Assembly: GCA_013400975.1 (NCBI GenBank)
Contig: WBMZ01005416.1
Location: forward strand, 58,785 to 122,784
DNA length: 64,000 nucleotides
Direction of reading: 5' to 3'
Source: Atrichornis clamosus
Lineage: Eukaryota > Chordata > Aves > Passeriformes > Menuridae
Shown here: one piece after another, positions 48,131 through 59,700 of the stretch
How the letters are laid out: each line of letters starts with the position of its first letter
How positions within the stretch are numbered: the first letter of the stretch is position 1
Notes under the pieces: model-generated
Databases searched by the model: none
Told to the model about the DNA's origin: nothing
The model's input: only the letters and a program-made list of their open reading frames with translations
Program-made: the position numbers and the translations under genes

Positions 48131-49918
48131 ATCAATCATTTAGAGTCCTCTATTTGGTTATGATCTGTACCTAGTAACAGAAACAAGACTTTGCATGAAA
48201 TCTCTCATGATGCTTCATCCTTCAGAGGTCCAGACACCTGTTCACCAGACTTTAGCACATTACTTGTAAACAGAAGTATCATAAAGGATGATCCACTTGC
48301 CTACTGAATTCCTCACAAAAAATACACTTGCATTCCTTTTGCAATTTTCCAAACATCTGAATCTACTTTGCACTCACACAGGAATATTCCAGACACCAAA
48401 ACACTTAGTTGCCACACAGCTGTTGCTACCAGATGTCTCGGCCTGGGTGCTACTGGATTCCAGGATAAATGAATACTAATATTCCTAGAAAGTGAAGGAC
48501 TGTCCTGCCTGTACAATAAAGCCAGGGCACATTCTCAATTATTACACTCCACTTACTTGTTACACTCTGGCACCAGAGGGTACCTACAAAGATGCTTTAT
48601 AGTAAGAAAACAAATAAATCAAATAAAAACAAATAATTCAACATCCAGCTACTTAGTATTAAGTACTAAGTGAAAATATCATATATATCTATATATCTAA
48701 TGTATAGATATGACCCATGCTCATATTTCAAAAAGCATCAAGAAATTCAGCAGCTACACTGTTCTCTCTCCTCTTTATTTTGAACATCTTGCACTGAGTT
48801 TCTGGACTCACTGCACTTTGTGGCAGTTGTGACATTTTAAGTTCTTGCAGGGTAAAGCGTAACCTCTGTGGAGAACCTGCACATGGCACATGAACCACTA
48901 CTGTGCCTCCCTCATCTTCAAAGCAAGGTACATTCACCCTGTCTGAGAACATCAAAAAGTGCTGTACTCTCCCTGCTGGGTTACACAGGCACAAAGCAGA
49001 TCAGGCAGAGACATGGGCAGACACATTTACTCATCTAAGAAATGTAAACACCCTTTTTAAAAATTAAGGTCTAAACTATCTTTTGAGAGAAAGTGTATTA
49101 TATTCATGAATAAAATAAATACCTTTGTTATTTGTTAAGATGTGTGGTTAAGTATTTTTTGTTTTACAATATTTTAAAATCCTGCTTCACTGATGAATCC
49201 ATCTCTCAAGGTGCAGGAAATGAGCAGATGCTCAGCACTGTCTATTAACTATCCTATCAGCCTAACGAAATGACACATGGAGGCTTAATAACAGATTTTT
49301 AAATAAAAATTTTATAAGTCCAGGTGTAAAACACATGCTATGTCACAAGTACAAAGGGTTTCACAGTGTCAGATGAAGCCTCCTTTGCTGGTTTTATGCA
49401 GGGTAGGTTTCTCAGAAGAAGTTTAGTCCATCTCAGAAAATGCCTGAACTTCAGTTCTACTTGCTATAGCAAGGAATTACATCAACTACACCCACACTCC
49501 CCCAAACTAAATAACAACACCTTTTCACTCTACTTCTACCTGTGCATACCATATCCTATGAGAAGGAATAACAACACATACATGCATGCACTCTCAATTT
49601 CACATTTCCAATGGATGAGTCTAAAGAATCCTCATCAACAAAGTGTTTGGAATCTCATTCCAGAGGCAAGTTTTGCTGTTTTGAGCCCCTCCCTGCTCCC
49701 AAATAAAATGCAATACATCATACTGTGGGCTAACAAACTCCTCTAAAGTGAGATACTTGGGGAGATAGTGATCGCTTTAACTGTAGGGTTTTTTTCTAGG
49801 GGAAGAAATGTCATTGGCCTAGATCCTGATTCAGGAACATCCACATTGACTGAAACAAAACAGTTGCTGAAAACAAGCATGAGCTGAAGTATCTTGCAGA
49901 ATTTGTCCTTAAATATAC

Positions 49919-49924
<6 letters not shown>
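48131..49924. other. unassigned non-coding DNA
   Basis: Holds an 8-bp perfect inverted repeat, ACTTAGTA (48651-48658) and TACTAAGT (48664-48671) around a 5-base loop, followed by an AT-alternating stretch at 48678-48712. The 126-codon plus frame at 49366-49746 resembles nothing known. Confidence 0.5.

Positions 49925-49957
<33 letters not shown>
49925..49957. repeat. (TA)n microsatellite
   Basis: An uninterrupted alternating TA run of 33 bases. It is self-complementary, probably length-polymorphic, and lies in unique DNA. Confidence 0.97.
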
Positions 49958-49960
<3 letters not shown>

Positions 49961-50367
49961 AAAGAAAGTCTTTAGACATAAAAGTATTTTTCTACTCCAA
50001 AAGCACCCTCATCTCAAATTAATTCTGCGGTGTAAATAAGCCTTACTCTTGATCACTGTGCATATCTCAAACTCATAAAAGCAGCAGTATAATTTAAGAA
50101 TAAGTACCTTAATACATCGTTTATCACCCTGTCCATTTTACAAGTATTGTCAATTAAAAAGTCTCTTTTTTTTTCTTTCATCTTCTTGGCAGACTTGTGT
50201 ATGTTGTTCTCATTTCTAAGGAGAAAAAACCCCTAAAACACACAAAGTCACCCTCCTCAGTTTAGAATAAAACAATCTCAGGAATCTTAATTATACCTTT
50301 GCCTTTGTAACTTTTTCTTCACTGAGAGCTCTTGAAATCAAATGCTAGCAAAAGCTAAAGATTAGTG

Positions 50368-50505
50368 TTGTTATTATCAAGCACTTGCAGCGTGTGTAAA
50401 TTTACTTAGCGCTTTACAAGCAGAGATAAGATATCCTTCTCAGCCCAAAGAGCTTAGAATCAACAGGAGAGATGGCAAACATAAGGACCGCAAAGAACTG
50501 AGGGT
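50368..50505 (+). repeat. ancient amniote repeat (MIR/L3-like), sense
   Basis: TTGTTATTATCAAGCACTTG, TAGCGCTTTACAAGCAGAGA, then CAGCCCAAAGAGCTTAGAAT and CAACAGGAGAGATGGC match an amniote repeat layout ('ttattat..agcgc..ggcgctgtacaaacacagagtaag..tccctgccccaaagagcttacaatctaa..gagacagac'). It is the same family as the antisense copy near 36.3 kb. Non-coding. Confidence 0.65.
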
Positions 50506-50529
50506 GAAAGGGAGCACGAGGGTGAAAGA

Positions 50530-50760
50530 GGGTGATAAGAGCCAGGGCGATGCGAAGCCAGTCGCTTTTATGCCGGAGCCAGGCGGCTGGGAAGGAGGGA
50601 GCCGCGTCCTGCCCGTCCGACAGCAGGTGGGGCTGCTGCAGTGCGGGCCCGGCTGCAGGAGGGACGGAGGCTCTGGAATTCCAGACTCACCTGCAGGAAA
50701 CGGACGGCTCCAACTCAGAACCGCAGGACAACCGGCCTGACTTTCACATCCCTTATCTCA
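50530..50760. promoter_or_regulatory. small CpG-rich patch
   Basis: GC-rich text with clustered CpGs (GGGCGATGCGAAGCCAGTCG, GAGCCGCGTCCTGCCCGTCC, CAGTGCGGGCCCGG, GAAACGGACGG) in otherwise CpG-poor DNA. A CAG|GTGGGG donor-like site lies near 50627. Two overlapping plus frames (78 and 85 codons) cross it without family resemblance. It may be an orphan CpG island or the start of an unannotated transcript, directly after an ancient repeat. Confidence 0.35.
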
Positions 50761-53700
50761 CCGTTCCTGTTGGCCTCGGCAAGCTTTAGCTGAACTCCCG
50801 AGTGCTTTTCTGTGTGTGACTAAAACACCGGTTCAGAAAGATCCAGGCCAGACACTTGTCCCAAATCTGGATCACATCTCTTGTGGCTAAGCTCCACTGG
50901 ATAGTGATACACAGTCAGTGTACACCTGTGGGGAGCACACCTGAATGACTCCTGAGAAACTTCAGTGCATCTCATTTAGAACACATATTGCACACCAAAG
51001 CCAAAGTATTTTCTTTAATGCAAGGGCCATCTCCATGTGCAGGTCATTGCTGTTGCCCTATCAAAGTTAGCAGCATGTAGAAATGTTGTTCAAAGCAGAA
51101 TGCAACAAAAAGTCCTGAGGACAAATCTTATTAGTTGAAAGACAGATTATTTTCAAGTCCAAAGTTCCAGCTGTGCTGGAGTGAACGGGAAGCTGAGCCC
51201 TTTTCCAGGAAAGAGAACAGGCACAAAAAGGTGGTGCTAGGTTTAGCATCCAGAAACCACCTGCAAGGATGATCGAACCAAGCTCTAGACTTCACCAGGC
51301 AGGCACAGTTCAGTGAGAAGCACTGGCTGCCACTGCAGAGCCCAGACTCCGTTCAGCTCCGTGGGCCTTCACGAGTGTGACAGCTTACATAAGCCATGCC
51401 ACAGGGTAAAGCAGGAGAGCCCCAGGGATAGGTCTGTGGCAGGTAACATCCGTACATCGTCGTCTGGGGTTTGAGGACCAGTTTTCATGCTCTATTTCTA
51501 CCACTTCTGAGTCAGTGGCAGGTTGTTCTGCAGTATGACACAGTCTCTGCCAGCGCTTTGTATCCTCCAGAATCAGGCACCATGGGAGGGTTTTAACAGT
51601 CCTGGTCATCATTTTTCTGGCATGGGCTCATACTTCCAGCACTGGAGTGGAAACACTGCTTTGTCCCCATCCCTCCCCTGACAAGCCATCTATAAATTTG
51701 CTCTAGATAGAGCCAGTCTTCTCTTTGTTTGCCTTATTTTCTATCTTTACTCTCTTAGTATTGGTTCCTTATGTGTCGAGGGTGTGTCTGGATGAACATA
51801 TTGCTCATCCAAAACACTATCCCTGTTTCCCGTTAGCTAAAACAAGTGCATCCCATCCACAGCAGCATGGCACTCAGGAGAAGCTGCAAAACTCACCCAA
51901 AGAGCAGCATAAACTCGGAGACAGTTGTTTAACTCAGTTACTGGTAAGTAACAATTCACTCATTGTGAAATCATTAATAGCTACCTTAGGGTATCTCTGC
52001 GAGCAGCAGTTGCTGCAGTGCCAACATACCTTGAGATATACACACAAGGTCTCTGGAGACTTCATAACTTGGTTTCTGGCCATTGCTGCTGCATTCTTGC
52101 TGCTTCTGTTACCTCTGAAGGTTAGATTAAGACAGGCCAACATGCTACAATCACACCTTCATTTTGCCGGGTAGACCTATGGAGATAAAGACAGACCCAA
52201 ATCAAAAAGGAGTCCTGATCACAGTGAGAGACAGATGCATAAAGGCAGGTCAAACTATAATTTTTCTAGAGATCCTAATAATTCCACTCTTTGAGGAGCA
52301 ACACACAGAACTAAAATATGCAAGTGTGGGGCTGGCCATGACTGAGACACCACTGAGGTAGTTACAGCTGCTTCTTACCAAGTGCACAGCACCTCATCAG
52401 ACCCAAGGTCCCTGCCAGCCAGCCACAGCAAGGGGGTGCAGGGAACAGGAATGCCAAGGGCATGATGCCAAGGACTCCTGGACTTTTTTCCTTTTCACTG
52501 AATGATGCCACCTTTCCTCACCTTTCCACCACCTGTGCGATGCCCCTGTGTGTAGGGCCATGCACAAGTTCCTGATGACCACAGTGTCTCAACTTGGAGA
52601 CACAGCAGGGTTTTCCACTCATGCAGGAAGAAATGGTCAGATGGAAGCATGAGGGACAGCCAAAGGAAGAAATAGTCACCTTCAGAAGGAAAACAGAAGA
52701 AAACACTGCTCTTTACACAGTAATTTTTGCACTCCCAGTAAAACACCTGGCTACAGTAGAGGCACTTCCCCTGGGAGAGGAGGAAGAAGTTGCTGTCTGA
52801 ACGATGGTAAGAGACAGAGCTTCAGATTTGCATATACCCTCGTTTGACCAGTCCCTGCCTTACCACCTTAGCAAATGTGCTCCCTCCAACACAAGGCCTA
52901 TTTTCTCACTGACTTGTATTGCACTAGGACTGCAAGGAGCCTCTGAAACCAGAGGGTCTGCTTCTGCCCCAAAGCCCTTATAACACAAGGTTAGTCCCGA
53001 TTTGCACTTTGCTTGAGAGCAGCATTTTTCCAGATGCGGCAATGCTGAATTTGTGTCAACATCTTTGCAGAAGCATCATTCCAAATAGACGCCAACCCCT
53101 CACAGCAGAAGGGCACGCTCCTAAATGTGGTAATTAACAGGCAGCACCACAACAAATGCCGTAAACATTAATAACAGGAAATCTTTAGTAGACTTCTTAC
53201 ATCTGCTGGTAGAGGGTTTGTTTTTCATGGAAGACAAAGCAGTGACTGTGTGTAAATTACGCTCATGTCAAATGTTAAAATGCAATAATGCACCACCCTA
53301 GAACATGCATAGAAATGACTGTTTTGCCATGTATTTTGTACTAAAAGCAGTAACCTAATCATCAAAGTAAAGCTGAATGGGCTGTCACACACCCTCAGCA
53401 CAGGAGCTCTTACATGTTGTGATTTGGAATCAGCAACTCTCATTTCCCACAGAAAGCCAAGGCCAAATGGCATAGAGAAACTTCCTCACTCACATCAGAT
53501 CAATGCCTGCAAAGAAGCCCAACTATACTGCCTAGAATGATGTCCCATGCTTAGTCCCTGCAGCAGTCAGGACTGCAATATTCAAAGAACAGAACTGGCT
53601 GTCCATTCTCTATCCAGCTTGGATATTGCTTGCTCTACCTGCGCTGGACAAGGAGCCACATCCATGAACAAAATTACGTAGCATTCCTGCCTCAGAACAC

Positions 53701-53838
53701 TCCAAACTCCTTTGTGCAACACTTCAGTACAGAAATCTAAGATGAGGCCTTTGCAAACAGAAACTTTTCCTTCTCATCATTTGTGTTTTGAAGCAGCAGA
53801 GAAAAAGGTCACAGTCTAAACCTGATTTCTTGTGAAGA
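50761..53838. other. unassigned non-coding DNA
   Basis: No gene recognised. A 149-codon plus frame at 51725-52174 begins at TTG and translates with two hydrophobic stretches, but has no ATG start, homologue or splice support; treated as chance. No repeats called until the CR1 tail. Confidence 0.5.
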
Positions 53839-53949
53839 AGCTGGTCTAGTGGAAGGTGACCCTGCCTGTGGCAGGGGTTTGGATCTAGATGATCCCCTAG
53901 AGGTCCCTTCCAACCCAAACCATTCCATGCTTCTATAGTTCTATGATTT
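53839..53949 (+). mobile_element. CR1 LINE, terminal 3' fragment
   Basis: AGCTGGTCTAGTGGAAGGTG, CCTGTGGCAGGGGTTTGGAT, CTAGATGATCCCCTAGAGGT and CCCTTCCAACCCAAACCATT are the diagnostic CR1 3' terminal blocks, ending in TTCTATAGTTCTATGATT, a slightly altered CR1-type terminal octamer repeat. This is the younger-looking of the two CR1 tails in the window. It is strongly 5'-truncated and carries no coding sequence. Confidence 0.97.
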
Positions 53950-55429
53950 GCCAATGCAACAGCTCTCTTCCTCCAGATATTTTGTCCTATTTCTCTAAAT
54001 CTGTCCTACGGAGTTGCCAGCATAGGACAGAAATTTCTGCCACTTATCTTCTGGGGAAATCCCTGCTGGAAAAGGTGGTTTGAAAACTGGCCCAGGCAGC
54101 ATCTGACATTTCCTCACTGCGGTCACCCTCACAGAGGGAAGTTGACTTTGGCTGGAGCACTGTGTGTTCTGGCTAACCCAACTGGCACACAAATTCCCAG
54201 GGACTCCTGGCAGTGCCAACCAGAGCAAACTCAGGCTGCACTCCCACATTCAGGAAAGCCTGGGGCAGAGACACTGAGTCCAGCACAGAGCCCAGCCTTC
54301 AGTGCCCCATAAAAGCCCGAGTCAGCTTACAGTGAGGTCGGTGCCAAGGCTCCTGTACGAAAGGGAATCCAGCTTGTTCAGGACAGCGTCTTCTGTGTCA
54401 CTGCCAAGCCCCACAGGATCTCGGGTCCAGTGTTAGTCATGCTGTTGGTGGTAGTACACATTTATGGGGTCTGTTGTCGAGGCTCTGCCATTTACTGCTT
54501 TGTTCATTCAAGAAATTCAAGTTGGCTTAATCTTATCGTGTTAATAGACCTAAGTATGGACATAAAGAGCTTGAGCATACATAAGAACAATGAATATGAG
54601 TCCCTCATTCATTCCTGTGTAGTACACGGTAAACTGCCAGTGCAGCCCTTTCAGCTTACTAGCATCTTTAGACTTGGCCTCACAAAGATTACACTCCCCA
54701 CTCAGCAATTCAACCTCCTTCTAATACTTTTAAAACAGAGGAAAGGCCAAGACCCCTAGAGAAGATGCCAAAGATTGAATGGTTGGCTCTGAAAGCAGAC
54801 AAACTGCAACAGCCAGCAAAGCAAACAGGCCATGCCAACAGTGGTGCTCTCAAGGAAAGGAAGTTCAGTTTCTGTTCTGGCACCCACAGAACCCAAACAC
54901 TTACACACACAATGCAGATCCCTGCAAGGCAGCAACGAGTATCTGCTTGGAAAGGGTCTTGCTGCTTGGAACTTTTTCAGGCTTTCTTAACACTGTGGCT
55001 TTTCTTACAATGCCCTCACCCCTCTGGTCTTTTTGGAAAAAAACAAATTTGCTGGAGCCCAGGCTCCCCCACTTACTGGCTCTCAGGAAGCTGAAACAGC
55101 AAGGGCTGGGATACACTGGGTGATACTTTGCTTTCCTTCTAACAAGAGAGAAGTTTCATTTCCCCCTGAACCACACTAAGCACACATCAGGAAATGAGCA
55201 TTTGCAAGGCTGAAATCTCAACATCGAGCATTATTTAAATTTGTAGGGCTATTTAATGTTCATCACACATTTGATCCTAACAGTGCAAGTGATTTTCTAT
55301 CAGAACATTTTTTTTTTCCACTTCAACAAGGAAAACTGCCCCTCCAAATATAAGCACAGCTTGTTATTTTGAGGCAGTGAGGCAAAACATACAGCACATA
55401 GACCACATTTGGCTTGCTTAGCAGATGTC
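53950..55429. other. unassigned non-coding DNA
   Basis: No gene recognised. CCATAAAAGCCC near 54307 is weakly TATA-like. Overlapping frames of up to 114 codons at 54.4-55.1 kb are not credible. A poly-T run lies at 55308-55317. Confidence 0.5.
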
Positions 55430-56440
55430 TACAGATCACTTGATGTTAATTTCAACATAAAAGCTATTATATTTCTGGCCTCGCCCTATTAGTTGTTAAA
55501 TAATTATGTATGCTTGGCAGATAAATTCTAGGAACCTTGAATAAAGCCCATCAAGCCTACTAAACTAACCATATTTGACACAACAGTTTTCACTCACAGA
55601 AGACCCAAGATGTAACGTTGGTTGCCTATATGATTCTATTTCACAACCTAAAAGGCCATCCCATATTTATATTTAAAAGTAAACTGTATATAGTATGTGT
55701 CCCAACGCTATTGCACAGGCAAAGAATTAGCTTGTTTGGCTCACTGACGTTTACAAATACACTATAGCTAGTTTCAGTTCATAACTCAGTTTATTTAAAT
55801 CTCCTATTCACTTCACAATCACTAGTTAATATATTTTTCCATAGGTGTTTTGGCTTTGCCTGTCTAGTTTGCTATACTTGTCATCAGTTGTCACTGGTGT
55901 GCTGCGACCTCAATGGCTACAAAGCAAAACAATAACTGGAAATGCAGACTTCCCTCAATTAATATATTTAAGCAGCTAACTCAACTTACAGGAGTCCTAT
56001 TTATACTCATTCAAAACTGCAGTTGTTGTGTATTCTGCTTGACTGATTTGTAAATTCCAAATGGCCAATCTACAACAAAACTTGGAAAAGATATTGAGTG
56101 CGAGGCCCTGTATGAAAGGCTTTCACCCACGTCTTTGGACGTTCATATGCTGTTGTCTGAAGAGATTTAGTTGTTGTGCTGTCCTTTGAGAGCACATTTT
56201 AGTGTAATTACACTATTTTATCCTTAACAGACAAGTTAGAATTTAAAGATTTGGAAAAAGAAGGAATTTGAACATTCCACTGAGAACTCATTCAATATGT
56301 CTACTTCTATTTCATCTGTCTAGTTAAAAGAGCACAGCTTCTCTATTATCATAGTAATGTACATTATGTCTGCATTTAAGTTTATGTGCAGTTTATGATT
56401 TTGTGTGATAAATAAAAATTAGTGATGCAAAAAGGAGCAA
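55430..56440. promoter_or_regulatory. candidate conserved enhancer block with 14-bp palindrome
   Basis: About 1 kb of AT-rich, non-repetitive, frame-poor sequence. It contains a perfect 14-bp palindrome AGTGTAATTACACT at 56201-56214 centred on the homeodomain core TAATTA, plus GTTAAATAATTATG near 55496 and TTAATATATTTAAG near 55959. This texture is common in deeply conserved developmental enhancers. Conservation itself cannot be seen here, so the call is inference. Confidence 0.3.
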
Positions 56441-59400
56441 AAGGAATTCATATTTCTTCCAGCATACTGCACTTCCTGCCCTAAAAGCTGTGTGGCTTTG
56501 CTTTGTATCGTTGACAAACTAAACTCACTAAAGTTACTAAGATGATTTCAGCTGATCTCGGTAGACATTGGACAGACCCCTTTTGCCCTATGAAAGAGCC
56601 AGGAAAGAAAGCTGAGTTCCTGTGTTCCCCTGGATACCTCCATTCCAGGCTGCTCTGCAGCTACAGCATTTATGCATCTCTCAGCCCTGTGATGAGTCCT
56701 GTCTACACTTGACCTTTGCACACAGAGATTTTAACCCTGGGTTAAAATGTTCAATGAGAGCTGTGGGTTGTGCTTCACTTCTGCAACGAGAAGGCAGAGA
56801 TCATGGCCAAAAGCAGGGTTTATTGTAGGGTTGGTTTTACAATTGTTATTAGTGGCAAGCCAATTTCTCTCCTCTGATGTCTGTGATAATGCAATGTATC
56901 CTTGAACATCATTTCATAAACCAGCAAAGGTGAGCAAGTGGTGAGGCAGAAAAACTGAGAAAAGACAGTAAATAAAATCATGTACATGAAATATTTCTTG
57001 TTAAACACTTGCCTTTTTTGACATATGAATTTGATATTATGATTTCCTTTGCTTGCTGATAAAACATACCCACTCATTAAATACAAACTGCCCCACTGGC
57101 TAAAGCAGCAGGGTTTCACATGCTGGCAGGTTCCCTTAGTTTGGTTAGCTAGGAGCAAACCAAAACATGTGGAGACTATGCAGTACATGGAGGAGGGCAG
57201 GGAATCAGACCAGGGAGCCAGAGCCACTCAACCCAACATTAGTCCTACATGTGGCATTAACCTAGAGAGAGCTTTCCTCATGCAGGCTTTTTTCCCCTGT
57301 GTTGGAATGGCATTGCAGCTCTGAGGGAAGCTTTGCAATGTCAGCGGTTTCTGTGATGGACTTTTAAGATCTTCAATTGAACGCGTGTGCTACGAGTTTC
57401 ATTAACAGCTGACACCATTTCTCAGACATTCCTAGGTTGCTCGCAGCCTTTTCATTTTTAATCATTGTTAATCATACCTCGCTCTGTGAATAATAGCAAT
57501 AAATCAAAACCATAGAGAGATACACTCTAACAACAAAACCACCAGGAAACAAAAAAATATGCCATTGTTGATCCCCACTATGCCCTGGACTTATGTAGGA
57601 GGAGGTAAGTTCAGTCCTGAAGGAGACATCCTGGCCATGGAAAGCAAAGGACTGGATAACTGCAGTCAAGTGTTTTCTCTGACTGTGATACTGGTCAGTC
57701 AGTGAAACTGGCCTATAAACAGGGTTTCAGTGGGCCTAGCAGTGCAGTTATTACAAATTTTATTTTGAAGAAGTGTGTATTTAACTTGCCAGGGCCTCAG
57801 TTTGGCTATCCCTGTAATTCCAAGGCACCTAATGTTCTCTTTGATGTGATATGGGTTCTAAGGAGAGGCCATTCTCAGACAATCACATGCTGAAAATAGA
57901 AATGACAAAGAAATATCCATTATTGGATTTGCAGTATTTGCCTACTGCAAAGTAGGCAGACAGACAAAATCTCCTGCAGATAATTAGGCTCAATAGTTTC
58001 TCAATAGTCAGATGATCAAAAAGTCTGACTTTATTATATATTTTTTTCTGATACAGTTAGTTTTTCTTAGGCAGGCATCCTAACAGGTGTTTTTTTTCTA
58101 AAAAAAATTATTTCAGTGTAAATCAGAGATGTCCATAGCTCCAGGTGCTCTTTAAGATTGTTGTTTGTTGTAAGATTGTTTGTTGTTAAGATTTAACAAC
58201 AAACTGCACTACTTGGACATGGATACCTTTCAAATTCCACTGCCATCAAGATCTATGCTTGGGAGGCTGGCACAGTTGAATAGTGCTATCAGTGCTACTT
58301 CTGAGCAAAGTGCTGAATTGTTAATTCACAGAGAAATTAGAGGAGAAAAGATAGAACCTTACAATCTGAGATTTGTCGGCAGACCTGTAAGAGTGGCAAA
58401 CACCCCTGTACAGATATCAAGGAATATAGACTGGCAGTATTATAATCTCCAGTTAATTAGCACTCTCACTCACTACTACCTCTAGGCACAAATAAAGATG
58501 CTCACTGACTTCAACAACTTGGTTTGCACTCCCCACCATGGTTCTGCTTGAGAAAGACCATGTTTTTATGATTAAGACAATTCAGTGCTGGCCTAATGAG
58601 CAGCAACCTTACAAACTGGGATCTAACTACATATGTACCTCTGGCTGCCTGCACGTCTTTCTGTGACTCTCCACAAATCTCCACTCTCTTTTATGAGGGT
58701 ATTTCCTCATTTAAAGGCTGGGGCAGTGCAGCTTTCAGTAATCAGTAACTTCAGCACAGATTGCAGCACTAACACCCACATCCTCGCTATTTTACTGCAA
58801 AGTAAATGGAATTCAGCAACAATTTCATTCTTCACCAAAAAAAGCAAAATCTTTACTCAATCAGTTTTCTTGCTTACTTTTTTTATATCTTTAACAAAAG
58901 ACTCTAGTTACAGGTTAGGGGCTTATCATATTTTCATACCTCCAGGGTTCTAAGGTTACACAAGGACTAGAGTATATGCAGATCAGCATTCCTATTGATT
59001 TTTTTTGCTGCTCTTGCTTATGACCAAACAATGTATAACTGTTACTCATTCTCTGCTATTTCCTCATTTCAGTAAAAATGCACCGGCCCTGATAGGTATT
59101 CAGCTACAGCAGTGCGTGCTTTGAGAAAAAAAGCTGCTCTCCCATATCTTCTGTAACTGATTTGAGGACATTTACACCTCAGTCCAAACATCTGTGGCTA
59201 AAATTCCACCCCCACATGCTCATACTCTGTGTTTGCAAATACAGGAACTTGGGTTTAAGCACAACACGGCCCCGCAGTGTATCCAAATCTCTAGACTTCA
59301 ATGCCCTACATACACTGTGGAATTTCCACTGTGCATACCAAATTATTCATGACAGAAACATTGAAGGACCATCCTCCCCTTCCCTCTGTGAATACCAATG

Positions 59401-59539
59401 AGAAACATAGCAAGAGGTTTTCTTTTGCTTCCTGATCATAGTGAGGAAAGGAAATTTTAAACCAACACATTTAGGGGAGGGAAAGGGAAAGTCACTGCAA
59501 AATGTGGAAGACCAGGGGTGCAAGTACATACTTGTATTA
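56441..59539. other. unassigned non-coding DNA
   Basis: No gene recognised. A degenerate tandem array of TAAGATTGTTGTTTGTTG-type units lies at 58153-58193. The 101-codon plus frame at 58180-58485 begins inside this array, lacks family resemblance and is probably chance. A 135-codon minus frame (56820-57227) is likewise unsupported. Confidence 0.5.
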
Positions 59540-59700
59540 ACATCTTCCATCCCTGGAGCTGCAGTAATTTGCATGACATTATCTACCTGGGATGTTGCTA
59601 TGGTTATCACCATACATAAGTAATTACCAGGGCAAATTGCACATACAGCGCACGGATTCATGCTGTCAGAAGCAAAGGATCTTTTCATACACTTGAAAAT
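59540..59700. promoter_or_regulatory. candidate regulatory element: octamer plus RFX-like X-box
   Basis: TAATTTGCAT (octamer core ATTTGCAT at 59567-59574) lies 19 bp before GTTGCTATGGTTAT (59594-59607), which fits the RFX X-box half-site layout with a strong left half (GTTGC) and weaker right half. GTAATTACC follows at about 59622. These sit inside the longest open frame of the window (minus, 59347-59847, 166 codons from a TTG), which I consider non-coding. Regulatory function is inference from motif spacing. Confidence 0.35.

Noticed and set aside
51270..51281. minus-strand B-box-like GGTTCGATC
   Set aside because: Incomplete box and no tRNA fold around it.
51725..52174. 149-codon plus-strand frame with two hydrophobic stretches, suggesting a membrane protein
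   Set aside because: Starts at TTG, has no recognised family, and hydrophobic runs arise easily from T-rich DNA.
54305..54330. TATA-like CCATAAAAGCCC followed by possible initiator
   Set aside because: Isolated weak match with no CpG or LTR context and no downstream gene.
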